Part shown: in pieces, positions 9,822-19,395 of the stretch
Position numbering within the stretch: the first letter of the stretch is position 1
How the letters are laid out: the number at the start of each line of letters is the position of its first letter
Translations under genes and position numbers: made by a program
Notes under the pieces: generated by a model
The model's database searches: none
The model's input: only the letters and a program-made list of their open reading frames with translations
Told to the model about the DNA's origin: nothing
Origin: Funneliformis mosseae
Taxonomy: Eukaryota; Glomeromycota; Glomeromycetes; Glomerales; Glomeraceae
DNA length: 31,880 nucleotides
Direction of reading: 5' to 3'
Assembly: GCA_910592005.1 (NCBI GenBank)
Contig: CAJVPP010000464.1
Coordinates: 1 to 31,880, forward strand

Positions 9822-10614
9822 ATGTCTGCACAATGGAGCGAAAAACAAACCTGAATACTTATTGATGCACATAAAAATGGGAATGAAGAATACCACCAAA
9901 CCCCAAACCGTAATAAGAGAAACTTTTGGGAAGATATTGCGAATGAAATCAACCAAGTAAATAATACTAATTACTTCACTGGGGAAGCTTGTAATAAGAA
10001 ATTTTTAGCTCTAACCCGAGCTTACTATGTAAGTACATCCAAAACATTTGATATGGTTATCATATTACTTAACTCAACTCTGATTTGATATTATAGACAG
10101 CTAAGGCCTTTAAAGAAGCTGTAGCTAATGCAGAAGTGGTCCTAGAGGGATAAGCTAATGCTGAAACTAATGAGAGAGCTAAGGTGGAAGTTAAAAAGAA
10201 GAGAAGCATTATTGGAGAACATTATTACGAAGAGTTCTCTACAGAATTTTGGAAAGAATGTGGTATTTACACTGCATCTTAATGGCTATTTTTGTGATAT
10301 TCTTCTGGATTTACTTAAGTGAACAAAAGATATAACCCTAAATATTTATTCTTTCTAGAGAGATAACAGTTGCTAAAGTAAACGCAATTAATGTAAGAAC
10401 GACATCATTTGCAAGTACCTCAGGATCTAGAACTGCTTCAAGAACAGGAACTGCTTCAAAAATACTTTGAGCAATTCCTTCTCCTAATAGATCACGTCCA
10501 ACAATACCCTCTGTATCTTCTTCTGGTTTGAGGCCCGTGATGCTCTCATTTTCTCAAAGTGCTGAAACAATTAATATTTTTATTAATTACAAAGAACCTA
10601 ACGATCAAGAGTGA
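9822..10614 (+). pseudogene. Three-exon trihelix (Myb/SANT-like) DNA-binding protein
   Basis: The model is join(9822..10028, 10097..10262, 10361..10614), 208 residues. Introns of 68 and 98 bases have GTAAGT and GTATTT donors; the second acceptor is taken as the AG at 10359-10360 because it keeps the frame. Exon 1 reads SAQWSEKQT, a stop, then LIDAHKNGNEE, NFWEDIANEI, FTGEACNKKFLALTRAYY. This is the pattern of a trihelix or Myb/SANT-like domain: an early Trp, a middle Trp-Ile-Ala helix, and a Cys-Lys-Lys-Phe recognition helix. Exon 2 is a charged helix (ANAETNERAKVEVKKKR). Exon 3 is Ser/Thr-rich. In-frame stops lie after KQT (TGA), after VLEG (TAA) and after SKIL (TGA). It would have been a nuclear DNA-binding protein. 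Confidence 0.7.
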
Positions 10615-10782
10615 TTTTTATAGATAGTAACAAAAAAAAGAACATTTATTTTACTGTCTTCTTGTATATCATTAGTTTACACTGCTATTTTTTCATATCT
10701 GTAAATTCGCTAAAATATAGTTACCTTCAGCAACAGCTATGCTAGTAGAATACAAAGTAAATGTAATATTCATTTGTAAAAA

Positions 10783-10938
10783 CACACACGTTTAAAAAAT
10801 TCGAAGTAAAATCTTTATTATATTTTTTCATAAAATAATTTTAAACTTTGGATCTCCTATGCCAAAAGTAATATGTGAGAAAGGGCCGGCCGGCTAAGTA
10901 AAAAAAAATGAAACTAATAAAAGATATTGGAGTAGATC
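10783..10938 (+). repeat. Direct repeat, left copy
   Basis: Two blocks here match 14305-14440 in the same orientation. The first is CACGTTTAAAAAATTC then TCTTTATTATATTTTTTCAT at about 10786-10831. The second is GTGAGAAAGGGCC through AAGTAAAAAA and GGAGTAG at about 10875-10935. The copies differ in the middle. They lie either side of the zinc-ribbon nuclease and kinase genes. Read in the frame of the right copy, this one is broken, so both may descend from a small basic peptide ORF. Confidence 0.6.
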
Positions 10939-11020
10939 ACGTTTAAAGGGAGGAATAAAGCACGAAATGAAATAATATTATGCTTTCCGCTGGCCTTTTG
11001 AAATTTAGTGTAAAATATTA

Positions 11021-12208
11021 ATGGCAAAATTAACTTTGGATGTTGCTAAAGAGATCGCACATAGCAGAGGAGGTAAATGTATCTCTGAAAGATATATCAA
11101 TTGTCAGATGCCAATGCTTTGAAAATGTGCTAAGGATCATTTATGGTCTGCAAGACTTTCTAATGTAAAGAATGAAAAAACATAGTGCCTGTGGTGTGCA
11201 GTTGAAAATCGTCGTACTTGAACAATTGAAGATATGAGGAAGTTTGCAGAAAAGAAAGGAGGTCTTTGCCTTGCAACTGAGTATATTAATAGACGGGATT
11301 CTCTTGAATGGCAGTGTAAAGAAGGCTATAAGTGGAAGGCTTCAGCAAAGGATATTCTTAAGGGAACTTGGTGTTGAACTTGTAATACGCCAAGCAGAAA
11401 ACGTGTTATACCAAGCTAAAAGATTATCCCAGTACAAGAATATATTACACCAGAACAAGAATGTACCCCAATCCAAAGACATGATACACAGCACCGTCAA
11501 TGACGATTCAATATTGATATAGCAAATAATATTGCACAAGAACGAGGTGGTAAGTGCCTTTCTACAGAATATGTTAATACAGATACCCCGATGCTTTGGA
11601 AATGTGCCAAAGGTTATGAATGGTCTACAACCCTTTATCGAATAAAAAATATGGGAAGATGGTGCACACAATGTGCTGGCAATCTTTCCTGTAGTCTTTC
11701 AGAAGCTAAAGAAATCGCCCATAGTAGAGGAGGTATGTGTCTTTCTACGGAATATATAAATCTCTGTGTTCTAATGCAATGGATGTGTAATAAGAGTCAT
11801 AAATGGTTTTCAAGTTTTAATTGTATAAAGCACTCCAAGACATGGTGCCCATATTGCTTAAATAAACATGAAAATCTATGTCGCAAAGTCATAACTAACA
11901 TTCTTGGCCCACCTTCCAGCATCCGCAGACCAGATTTCTTGAAAATACCTGAACATTCTCGAGGACTAGAACTCGACATCTACTATCCACAGTATGGATT
12001 TGCTATAGAGGTACAAGGCAAACAACATGAGTAACACGTAAAATACTTTCACAAAGACCTGGAAGAGTTTGAGAAACAGATGATGTGTGATCAGCTCAAA
12101 AAAGAACTTTGCAAGAAGAATTTGATTGTTTTAAGATATGTTTGGTATTACGAAGACCCATATGTAGTTATTTCTGAACTTCTTCAAGAATTAGGTCTTA
12201 TTGAGTAA
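11021..12208 (+). pseudogene. Four zinc-ribbon repeats plus Vsr-like PD-(D/E)XK nuclease
   Basis: ATG 11021 to TAA 12206-12208 is a single frame of 395 residues with no indel. Four repeat units each show AKEIAHSRGGxCLS, Tyr-x-Asn, Trp-x-Cys, a Trp about six residues on, then WCxxC. This is the pattern of the treble-clef zinc-ribbon family annotated as DUF4379. The C-terminal third is a Vsr-like nuclease: CRKVITNILG, RRPDFL, GLELDIYYPQ, IEVQGKQHE, then FEKQMMCDQLKKELC and LIVLRYVWY. The likely active residues are the Asp of LELD and the Glu of IEVQ. Stops lie at 11120, 11183, 11219, 11375, 11417, 11501 and 12032. Comparing repeats shows that 11120 and 11183 replaced conserved Trp codons. A DNA-cleaving role is inferred from the fold. 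It resembles the C-terminal part of the integrase frame at 2130-2777. Confidence 0.85.
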
Positions 12209-12510
12209 ACTCGACGCTTTTGTAATTCGTTATTATTTTTTCGAATATAATTTTATTCATCTAGAATTACACGAAAAATCTAACTAATTATTATTATGAG
12301 CGAAGTATGAATAGTCGTCTGCGCAAATTAAGGTGGCTTAGTTGTGAAACTTTTCTGTCACACAGGGTCTATTGTATGACTCTGATTATGATTTTATCAA
12401 ATAAAACTGATTCAGAATTTGAATCAAAAAGTTAATGATTTATACATATACTGATAATTTTTCATAAAAGAATGATAGTTTTCTTCTTGCTCTTCTAATA
12501 GTCTTCTATT
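12209..12510. other. Intergenic between nuclease and kinase genes
   Basis: About 300 bases of AT-rich sequence. No gene, repeat or clear promoter motif is visible beyond A/T runs. Confidence 0.35.
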
Positions 12511-14004
12511 ATGGCTCAAACAGCAGGTCAATTACTAGGTCAAGCCATTCCAGCTTGCCAATGGATCCCGCAAAATATACCTAATACAACTTCAACATTG
12601 CCTGCTTACCCACGGTTTCCAAACAACGTGAGGGAATGGATTGGATTCTTTTGAGCTGTTAGACTAAATAATCTTTCTCCTGGATAATTCCCCATATACC
12701 CAACTAGTGCACAACCTCTCAGAGTCGAAGACGATGCAAAAACTCATTTACATACTAACGCATTATTTCCTGTCGAAGGGTTATTTCCACAAGGATCATC
12801 ATTCAGTGCAACACCTATCAGATTCTTGGGTGCTTCTGACTATGTTTTATGCAATAATAATTACACAGTGGCCAAGATGCCAGTGGAAATGAAAACGCGC
12901 CACAATCTTGATTTACGCGGTTATCATTTCTGGCAAATTTATCGATATAACAACCGACGTGGAATAATGAATCCAAGATTTGGAGACCGAAGATTCGATC
13001 CAAATTTTAAATTCAAGAAACGTATCCTATCGCGGATATTTGGTCAAATGGCCTGTAATGGCCTCCATTATGCTATTTTATCAAATTATAGTGATACATA
13101 TTTTCTCAAGCGAGAAGAAACAAATCCAACCACCCTTTATATTTTCCATGTTGTTTAATCCAATGATACTAATCCAACTTTACGCGAATGCGTTTACTAT
13201 ATCAGCCAACTTGCTATTAATGATAATGTTGGTAATCGATTAGGAGGTGTAGAGCTTGACAGTTATTCATCTAATGATGATGATGATGATGATGATTCTG
13301 ATGATTATGACGACCCAGATTACGATCCTGATGATGACTCTGATGGCTCTAATGATGATGTTGATAGTTATGCTAGTTTAGGGAAGAGAAAGAGAAAATC
13401 AAAAAGCAGTAGTATACCAATTGCGAGTTCATCCAAGGGAATTACTACTATAGATAAGTACATAGGTGGCGGATCATTTGGAAAAGTTTTTTCTGGATAT
13501 TATAATAATCAAGATGTAGCATGGAAGACTTGTGATGCATATAAGGAGCAAGAGGAGATAAAAACGCTAAAGCATGAAGCTCATATATATTCTATTTTGA
13601 AAGGATGTCAAGGTACAATTTTTTTTTCATTCATAATATTTTTGGATAATATTAACTTGTCTATTGCAATATTGATATTAGGTCGTGATATTCCACGTTT
13701 ATTCTACAATGGTTACATTTATGACGGATATCTTTTTGCATTAGCGTTACAATTAATTGAGGGCGCCCATCACGTTGATCCAGAAAGACTCACTAAAGAG
13801 AAAAAAAAGTTAATCGTCAATCAGCTAAAGTCAATACATAATTGTGATATCCTACACAATGATATCTCAGAGAAAAATATTCTATATGAACTAAAGAGTC
13901 GCCATTACTTTTTTATTGATTTTGGCTTGAGTGAGATCATGGGTAGTAAGTCGCCGAAATTGCATCAGGAAGAAAGAAGATTAAAAAAATTTTTAAAACT
14001 TTAA
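12511..14004 (+). pseudogene. Crinkler-like fusion: restriction-enzyme-like domain plus protein kinase
   Basis: The model is join(12511..13612, 13682..14004), 474 residues, with a 69-base intron (donor GTACAA, acceptor ATTAG). Residues 100-245 look like a PD-(D/E)XK fold: SDYVLC, an ExK motif in MPVEMKTRH, then FGQMACNGLHYAIL, SNYSDTYFLKRE. An acidic linker follows, with seven Asp from a GAT run. The kinase domain has the glycine loop GGGSFGKV, Lys in VAWK, a helix-C Glu in KHEAHIY, HNDISEKNIL in place of HRD, and DFGLSE. It ends about 20 residues after DFG, so the C-lobe is short. Stops at 12652, 12685 and 13156 break it. Nuclease-like plus kinase combinations are known among Crinkler-type effectors and fungal conflict proteins. 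The effector role is inferred. Confidence 0.75.
13276..13296 (+). repeat. (GAT)7 microsatellite encoding poly-Asp
   Basis: Seven GAT triplets are in frame with the nuclease-kinase protein and encode seven Asp at the start of its acidic linker. The run is the likely source of linker length variation. Confidence 0.9.
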
Positions 14005-14282
14005 ATATTTGGATGCATAGGACTATACCGCATTATCACACTAGATGAAGAATTTTTATCATTGCAAGCTACAATGTATATTACTCTCATTTTAAATCAT
14101 AAAATGTAATAAATCATTAAATAAATCATATATTTTGCACAACTTATTTCCAATACATATTTATTAAATAATAACATATGATGCTATCAAAGAGGGATTC
14201 TAATTTTTAAACAATTTAATGCAAGTCATAGCATCAAGTTATTTCTTTGCTTGATAAGTGAAAACAAAATTTATATTTGAGA

Positions 14283-14459
14283 ATGTATATACGCATAAAA
14301 CATGCACACATGTTTAAAAAATTCAAAGTGAAATCTTTATTATATTTTTTTCATTTTTTTTGTAAAGCAATAAATGAGAAAGGGCCAGCCGACAAAGTAA
14401 AAAATAAAAGTAATAAAGTAAATGGAGTAGTAGGATGTTTCAAGAAAGGAATTAGCTGA
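14283..14459 (+). CDS. Possible 58-residue basic peptide
   Basis: ATG 14283 to TGA 14457-14459 encodes a small Lys-rich peptide containing MFKKFKVKSLLYFF and NEKGPADKVK. It lies in the right copy of the direct repeat. The left copy (10783-10938) matches much of it but is interrupted by stops. There is no known domain. It may be a chance ORF within a repeat; the only support is partial similarity between the copies. Confidence 0.25.
   Translation: MYIRIKHAHMFKKFKVKSLLYFFHFFCKAINEKGPADKVKNKSNKVNGVVGCFKKGIS
14305..14440 (+). repeat. Direct repeat, right copy
   Basis: This segment matches 10783-10938 in the same orientation: CACATGTTTAAAAAATTC, TCTTTATTATATTTTTTTCAT, then ATGAGAAAGGGCC, AAGTAAAAAA and GGAGTAG. 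The copies are about 3.5 kb apart. The spacing and partial identity fit either an old segmental duplication or flanks of a mobile unit. No target-site duplication was found. Confidence 0.6.
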
Positions 14460-14492
14460 GTCCTAACCCATATAATGGCAGTTCCTACCCCA

Positions 14493-14500
14493 CTACTCCG

Positions 14501-14534
<34 letters not shown>

Positions 14535-15434
14535 TAAACTATTAGTAATTTCCTTTTCATCTACCCAACTTATAATTGTCATTACTATATTAAATTTTGG
14601 ATCCCCTTGACCATAATAAAAACTTTTCACAGCACTCTTCCTAATCTTATATCCAGTAAGTTCACAAATTCTACGTCTAACAGTTTCAAATGCATAATCT
14701 AAAGTTTCCCTTCTTCCTTATTCGAATCAAAACTCGTTTAAAACAGTTCCTATTTTCTTCAAGAGATGAATCAGATAATTGACTAGAAGAACTTTCGCTA
14801 CTAGAAGAATGGTTAGCCACACTCAGTTGATCAAAATCGACTTGAAGCCTTTGGGCAATTGCATAACGTTAGATCATTTCATTTCAGAGAGCTTCAATAG
14901 AGGCCCTGACCAAATTGAATTCAGATGAAATGTTGCCAAAATCATTACGGCAGTCTTCTTCAATATCGTTGACCATTGATAAAATCCTCTGCGCTTCAGA
15001 AAAGTAGCCAGCATTACGTGAATTGATTTTAGCGATTTCTCCAATAAGTTTCTTATTAAGTTCATTATTATTTCTAACAAGCTCCGCAGTGAAAGTAGAA
15101 TTAACTTCAAAAAGACGTACAGAAAATTCGTTGGCAATTTTAGTACTAACTTCTGTGCTAAACTTTTTGTTCATTTTAATAAAGGTCTTTCAATTTCCGC
15201 AGTAATACTTCCACCACGTGCCTTATTTTTTTCGATTTTTGCGGTGAGATTAACATTAATTTCAGATATACGTGCAGAAAACTCATTAGCTATTTTATTA
15301 TCATGTGAAGGGAGGTCATTAGAGAATTTGTTTCTAATGATATAAATCAAGAAAAATGTGCTAAGAAGAATAAAAGGTGTAAAGTCTTCAAAAATATGCC
15401 ACAAGACATTGTTTTGCAAGACGAGTGCAAACAT
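14493..15434 (-). pseudogene. Membrane-anchored coiled-coil protein with a poly-Asn tail
   Basis: ATG 15434 begins MFALVLQNNVLWHIFEDF. A hydrophobic segment TPFILLSTFFLIYII at residues 20-34 is a likely membrane anchor. Long helical repeats follow (KIANEFSARISEIN, then KIANEFSVRLFEVN), and a Ser-rich patch. The C-terminal globular part is AFETVRRRICELTGYKI, KSFYYGQGDPKFNIV and a run of about ten Asn. Frameshifts are needed near 15185 and near 14715. In-frame stops are at about 14884 (TGA) and 14872 (TAA). The two KIANEFS units suggest an internal duplication. The function is unknown. Confidence 0.65.
14502..14531. repeat. (ATT)10 microsatellite
   Basis: Ten ATT triplets on the plus strand read as (AAT)10, hence Asn, at the C-terminal end of the minus-strand coiled-coil gene. 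Confidence 0.95.
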
Positions 15435-17630
15435 ATTTTCAGAGTGAAGTAGAAAAAAAATATGTTCAGATATGTTAGATCACAGGTAGTTTTGCGTAAT
15501 TTTTTACGATTTATTAGTATAATTTATCGTTAGTGAAGCTAAAGGTGGAATTCACACCCTTTTATACATTTTATAATCAGTTCCATGGCAAGGTTCCTAA
15601 AAAAATCACCCATTAATGCTAGTATAATTAGAAGAGAGAACCCGCGTTGAAATAATACAGGTCTGGAATAATTGTGAAAATGATATCATGTATATGCCTC
15701 TCATTTCTGAAAAAAGAAAATTATCAAGATCCTGTCCGGCACCTGTACCTAAAGACGAAAAAAGTTAGTGCATTCTCGTATTTCCATATCCCCAACAACA
15801 TATTTAAGCAATGAAATAATAATATTTTTTCATAAATGCTTGGCCGTGAGCCCTTACACAAGAGAAAAGTTTTTTATTAATAAAAATTTATTAAAATATT
15901 CGTTGGATCCCTCTGGGATCACGTATGTACAAGTATGTGAATAAGCTATATTATAAAGTATATTTTTGTCTAAAAAAAGACTGAAGGAAGAACTAAATAT
16001 CTGTATATGAGACGCCGTTCACAAGAGAAATTTGATATTTTTTTTTTCTTGCTTCGAACATATAAGAAGACGGGAGTTCTATTCGTTTGTGACGCAGTTC
16101 AATTCGAAGTCCTTCAACATTTACCCTATAATGTAGATCAAAATGAAAGAGAAATAGGCAGGGTATTTATAAAAATATCAGACAGATCCACATGAATATT
16201 TTTGCGAAAATTAGCCATTTTAGGAATAAAATTATCAGAAGCATTGGCGCAAATTTTCTGATAACCCATGATCATTGATAAGCGGATTAATCTAGATGAG
16301 AAAAAAAGAAGATGCAATTCTTGATTATGTGAATGATTTATAATAATGCTCTAGCCCTTTCTCAAATATAGTATACTGCTTATTTGTGGGCTGATAAAAC
16401 TGCTAAAAAATCATAATAGTAATATATCCATTTTCATTTCATTCTAATAACACGATCAGCAAAATGCCTTACTATGCGTGAAAAGAGAATTTAACCTGAT
16501 TTAATAAAATTATGTTGCTTTATTATGTGTATTTGTCATAACTATACTTTTCATAATTATGTTACTCGTAGATGCCTGATTGTTGAAATAATAATACATG
16601 ACGCATTAACAGTGTGAAATCGGTATTATAAATACTAATAAAGTACTGAGGAATTTGCTGTTTATTGATAAGATCGCGTAAGTTCATCTGTCGATCTGCG
16701 AGAGATAGCTTACCCCGCTAGTATTTCTTTTTTCAAATTAATGAGAAAAAAGGTGGCCCTTATTCGTGCTCTATACAAATCTACTAATGACCCATAAATA
16801 GAAATTTGTTTTATTATGTAGAATGTGGCCAGAGACATATCCTTACATTTCATAGGATCAAGATCTGTAAATCGGTAGATTAAGAGGCGCAATTTCCATT
16901 CTTGTCTCATTCAACATCAGGGATATCAGATTGACTTGCATAATGCTAATTCAAAGATTTGTAATATGTGTAAAATGCGCATTTAACAATAGTGCTTAAA
17001 TGAAAATCCGCTTGTGAATAGCAGTTTTATGACAAATAATTTAATACTAATAGAGTAACACTGTATTTCAAAATTTACCATTTATTTTCAGTACCCCAGA
17101 ATAGGAAGTTTAATTGTTCTCATTCCCCTTTCTAATTGATTATATTAAAAAAAGAAAAATATCGGAATAATCGTTCATTGCATAACATATTACACGTAAT
17201 TTGGATGAGCTTTCGAGGATCTGTAAATCATTGATTCTAATCCATTTTGATTCTTTTTTACGATGCCCTGTCTTATGATCAGCGGGGATATTAGTAATTC
17301 AGAACTGCGTAATGAGTGAGATAGTACATACCAGAACATTAGGGAAAGTTCATCAGTATAGCAACACAAAAATAATTCTCTTGGCTGAGTTTATTAATAG
17401 ACTGATCCTTTAAAGATGCTGGTGACGTACTACTGCGCCTAGCATATTCTGCGGATATAATTCACATGAACCAAATGAGGTAGTGATGTTTTACTGCGGG
17501 CGTCAAAAGAAAATATAAATGACGTTTGCATGCTATCTAAGCTACCCACGTGATTCGAAAAAAAAGATACGATAATTCAGTCTATGCGAGTATATGATTT
17601 CACTTGATAATTCTTCTGCCTTTAGCGCTT
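15435..17630. other. About 2.2 kb without a recognisable gene
   Basis: Two ORFs of about 60 residues (16007-16195 plus; 16710-16910 minus) have no family features and are probably chance. No repeats longer than a few tens of bases, no tRNA-like cloverleaf and no zinc-ribbon, LRR or kinase trace were seen on either strand. It may be the long upstream region of the gene at 15434, or the remains of older elements. Confidence 0.4.
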
Positions 17631-19210
17631 TCAGCAGGCGGTTACTGGAGAGATAATAGGGCTCATCATTAGGAAGGTTTTCTTTCATATCCTCCATCAC
17701 GGTAGTAATAACCTCTATCACGTTCACCGTATTCATTATATCTACTGTAATCATTATATCTATCATCATCTGAATCTTTTGGCATCATTTGCTTTAAGCA
17801 AACATAACTGTCGTAATTACAGTTACTATCATAATCTGTCTTAACTGATTGCAAAACAACTTCTTCATTCGTTTCTTTCACTGGTGCAGAATCAAAATAC
17901 ACACAATCCTTCGCATAATCTTCTAAGAGCATTTTGTAGTAATCATCCTCAGCTTCGAGCGAATTGCTTGGGCTGACTTCTTTAAAATCATCAGAAGAAT
18001 TAGAGTCATGGGTTAAAGGGATAGATGCTGTTGATTCGCTTACCTCTGCTGAAACCAAGGGATTTGCTCGCATCTCTGATGTATCAGTTTGACTAGAAGA
18101 ATCATTGTTAATAAAATTGTCCTGATCCTCACTGAAATCTGTACTGGGCTTATTTGAAAAATGATCTATAATCTTTTGGATTTCATTATTAGTAAACTTT
18201 GATATTTTATTCGCATTATACAACTTGATATACTAGATTTTATCCAATCCTATTTTTTTGAGAAGCTTGTAGATCTTCTCAGCTCTCTGAGTTTTTTTGC
18301 GTAAACCATCTCTTATTATGTCTGGGAGTGGTATCCCTGTATTTTGAGATCTTTTCTTACGAAGGATATTAACTTGCTTCACGACTTCATTGTATATTAA
18401 ACCTCTTGCCTTCTTTTTACCAATTTTATTATTATCACACAAGGCCTCCAACTGAAATATGAAATTTCTTCCATAGTGGTACCAGCATAATATTTCTTCT
18501 TGATTTGCTTCCAATCTGTGCTCTTCTACAATAAGCGCTTTATCACATAACTGGGCCAAATGTTAAGATATCTCTATTATAGTAGTCCCATGAAATGAAG
18601 ACACTAATGCATCTGAATTATCAGATTTCTGAGACTGTGCGGTCTCAGAAATTTTAGTCACATGATTTTCTTTGGATACAGATGAAGAGATTTCTTGAAT
18701 CAATCCCTGCCCATTTTTTTCATTCTTCTTTTTCTTATTGCATCGCTTTATTTTACTACTAACTATTTTCTTATGAGCCTCAAGTAAGAAACTATCTATA
18801 TCTTTCTCTTCCAACAGTTTGCCATTAAGGCGCTTCGCAGAGTTGGCAGGTACTGTCACCACCAGTTCTTGTTTATTATAGCAAATCTCTTCAGGAAAGG
18901 AATTATCTGTTTCCACATCCACCAATAGTTTCTCATGATACTCTGTAACTGAATTAAAGTTAGATGTATTATTATCAGAGGGATTATCATTATACGTCTG
19001 CTCTTCTACTGGTAAGGAAGCCTGTTCTACTATCGCAAGTCTGGTCTTAAGCTCCTTATTTTTTTGCTTCAGTTCCTCAACTCTAACATCTCGTCTAGTA
19101 TTCTCCTCCATAATCCGCTTTAAAAGTTCAGCTTTTTTGGTCTCAAGCTCGGCATTCTTAGCCTCAAGTTCAACGATACGCTGTTTCAATACTTCAAGCT
19201 CAGATGTCAT
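17631..19210 (-). pseudogene. Large coiled-coil protein with a conserved helical core and acidic tail
   Basis: One frame runs from ATG 19210 to a stop at 17669-17671, about 514 codons, interrupted only by TAA 18560-18562 and TAG 18230-18232, both best read as former Gln codons. Residues 1-65 are a strict coiled coil (ELEAKNAELETKKAEL). The middle is low complexity with a basic patch. Residues 215-325 are a helical core (HLAQLCDKALIVEEHRLEAN, EEILCWYHYGRNF, KKTQRAEKIYKLLKKIGLDK) and then SKFTNNEIQKIIDHF. The tail is rich in Asp, Ser, Tyr and Arg. A one-base shift at the end gives SPIISPVTAC, ending at 17631. I recognise this as an expanded Rhizophagus-type family of unknown function. The upstream block at 19300-19360 is shared with 4816-4871. 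Confidence 0.75.
18625..18652. repeat. 28-base inverted repeat inside the coiled-coil coding region
   Basis: ATTTCTGAGACTG and its near-perfect complement CGGTCTCAGAAAT pair in 12 of 14 positions. The core matches the palindromes upstream of genes at 4830-4841 and 19321-19332. An E-box-like CACATG lies close by at about 18660. In the minus-strand protein the repeat encodes KISETAQSQK. Confidence 0.7.
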
Positions 19211-19299
19211 TATTGATAAATTTTATATAAGAAGTGAAATATTCAAAAATAGTTAGTATATATTAATTATATAGAAACTGTGTTATTGAGAAATAGGTT

Positions 19300-19360
19300 A
19301 TAAAGTCACCAGATTTTCGGGACCGCGCGGTCTCAGAAAAATGCCAAGAAAATTTTTATT
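19300..19360 (-). promoter_or_regulatory. Palindrome and GCCAAGAAA block upstream of the large coiled-coil gene
   Basis: The block holds GTCACC at about 19305, a perfect 12-base palindrome GACCGCGCGGTC at 19321-19332, and GCCAAGAAAATTTTTATTA at about 19343-19361. It lies 90-150 bases upstream of the minus-strand start at 19210. A TTTTTGAATAT box lies nearer the start, as it does at 4790-4800. Order and spacing match 4816-4871. Confidence 0.5.
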
Positions 19361-19395
19361 AATACATGCAAAAATAAATACAAATGTTCGGGACT

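Noticed and set aside
9750..9956. 68-residue hydrophobic minus ORF
   Set aside because: It lies opposite exon 1 of the trihelix gene, whose domain pattern is far more convincing.
11244..11671. Plus and minus ORFs within the zinc-ribbon gene
   Set aside because: They are out of frame with the four repeat units and have no repeat structure of their own.
12707..13243. Several ORFs over the nuclease-like half of the kinase gene
   Set aside because: They are alternative-frame shadows, apart from the one in frame with the main model.
16007..16195. 62-residue plus ORF in the empty stretch
   Set aside because: No domain, repeat or codon evidence; length is expected by chance.
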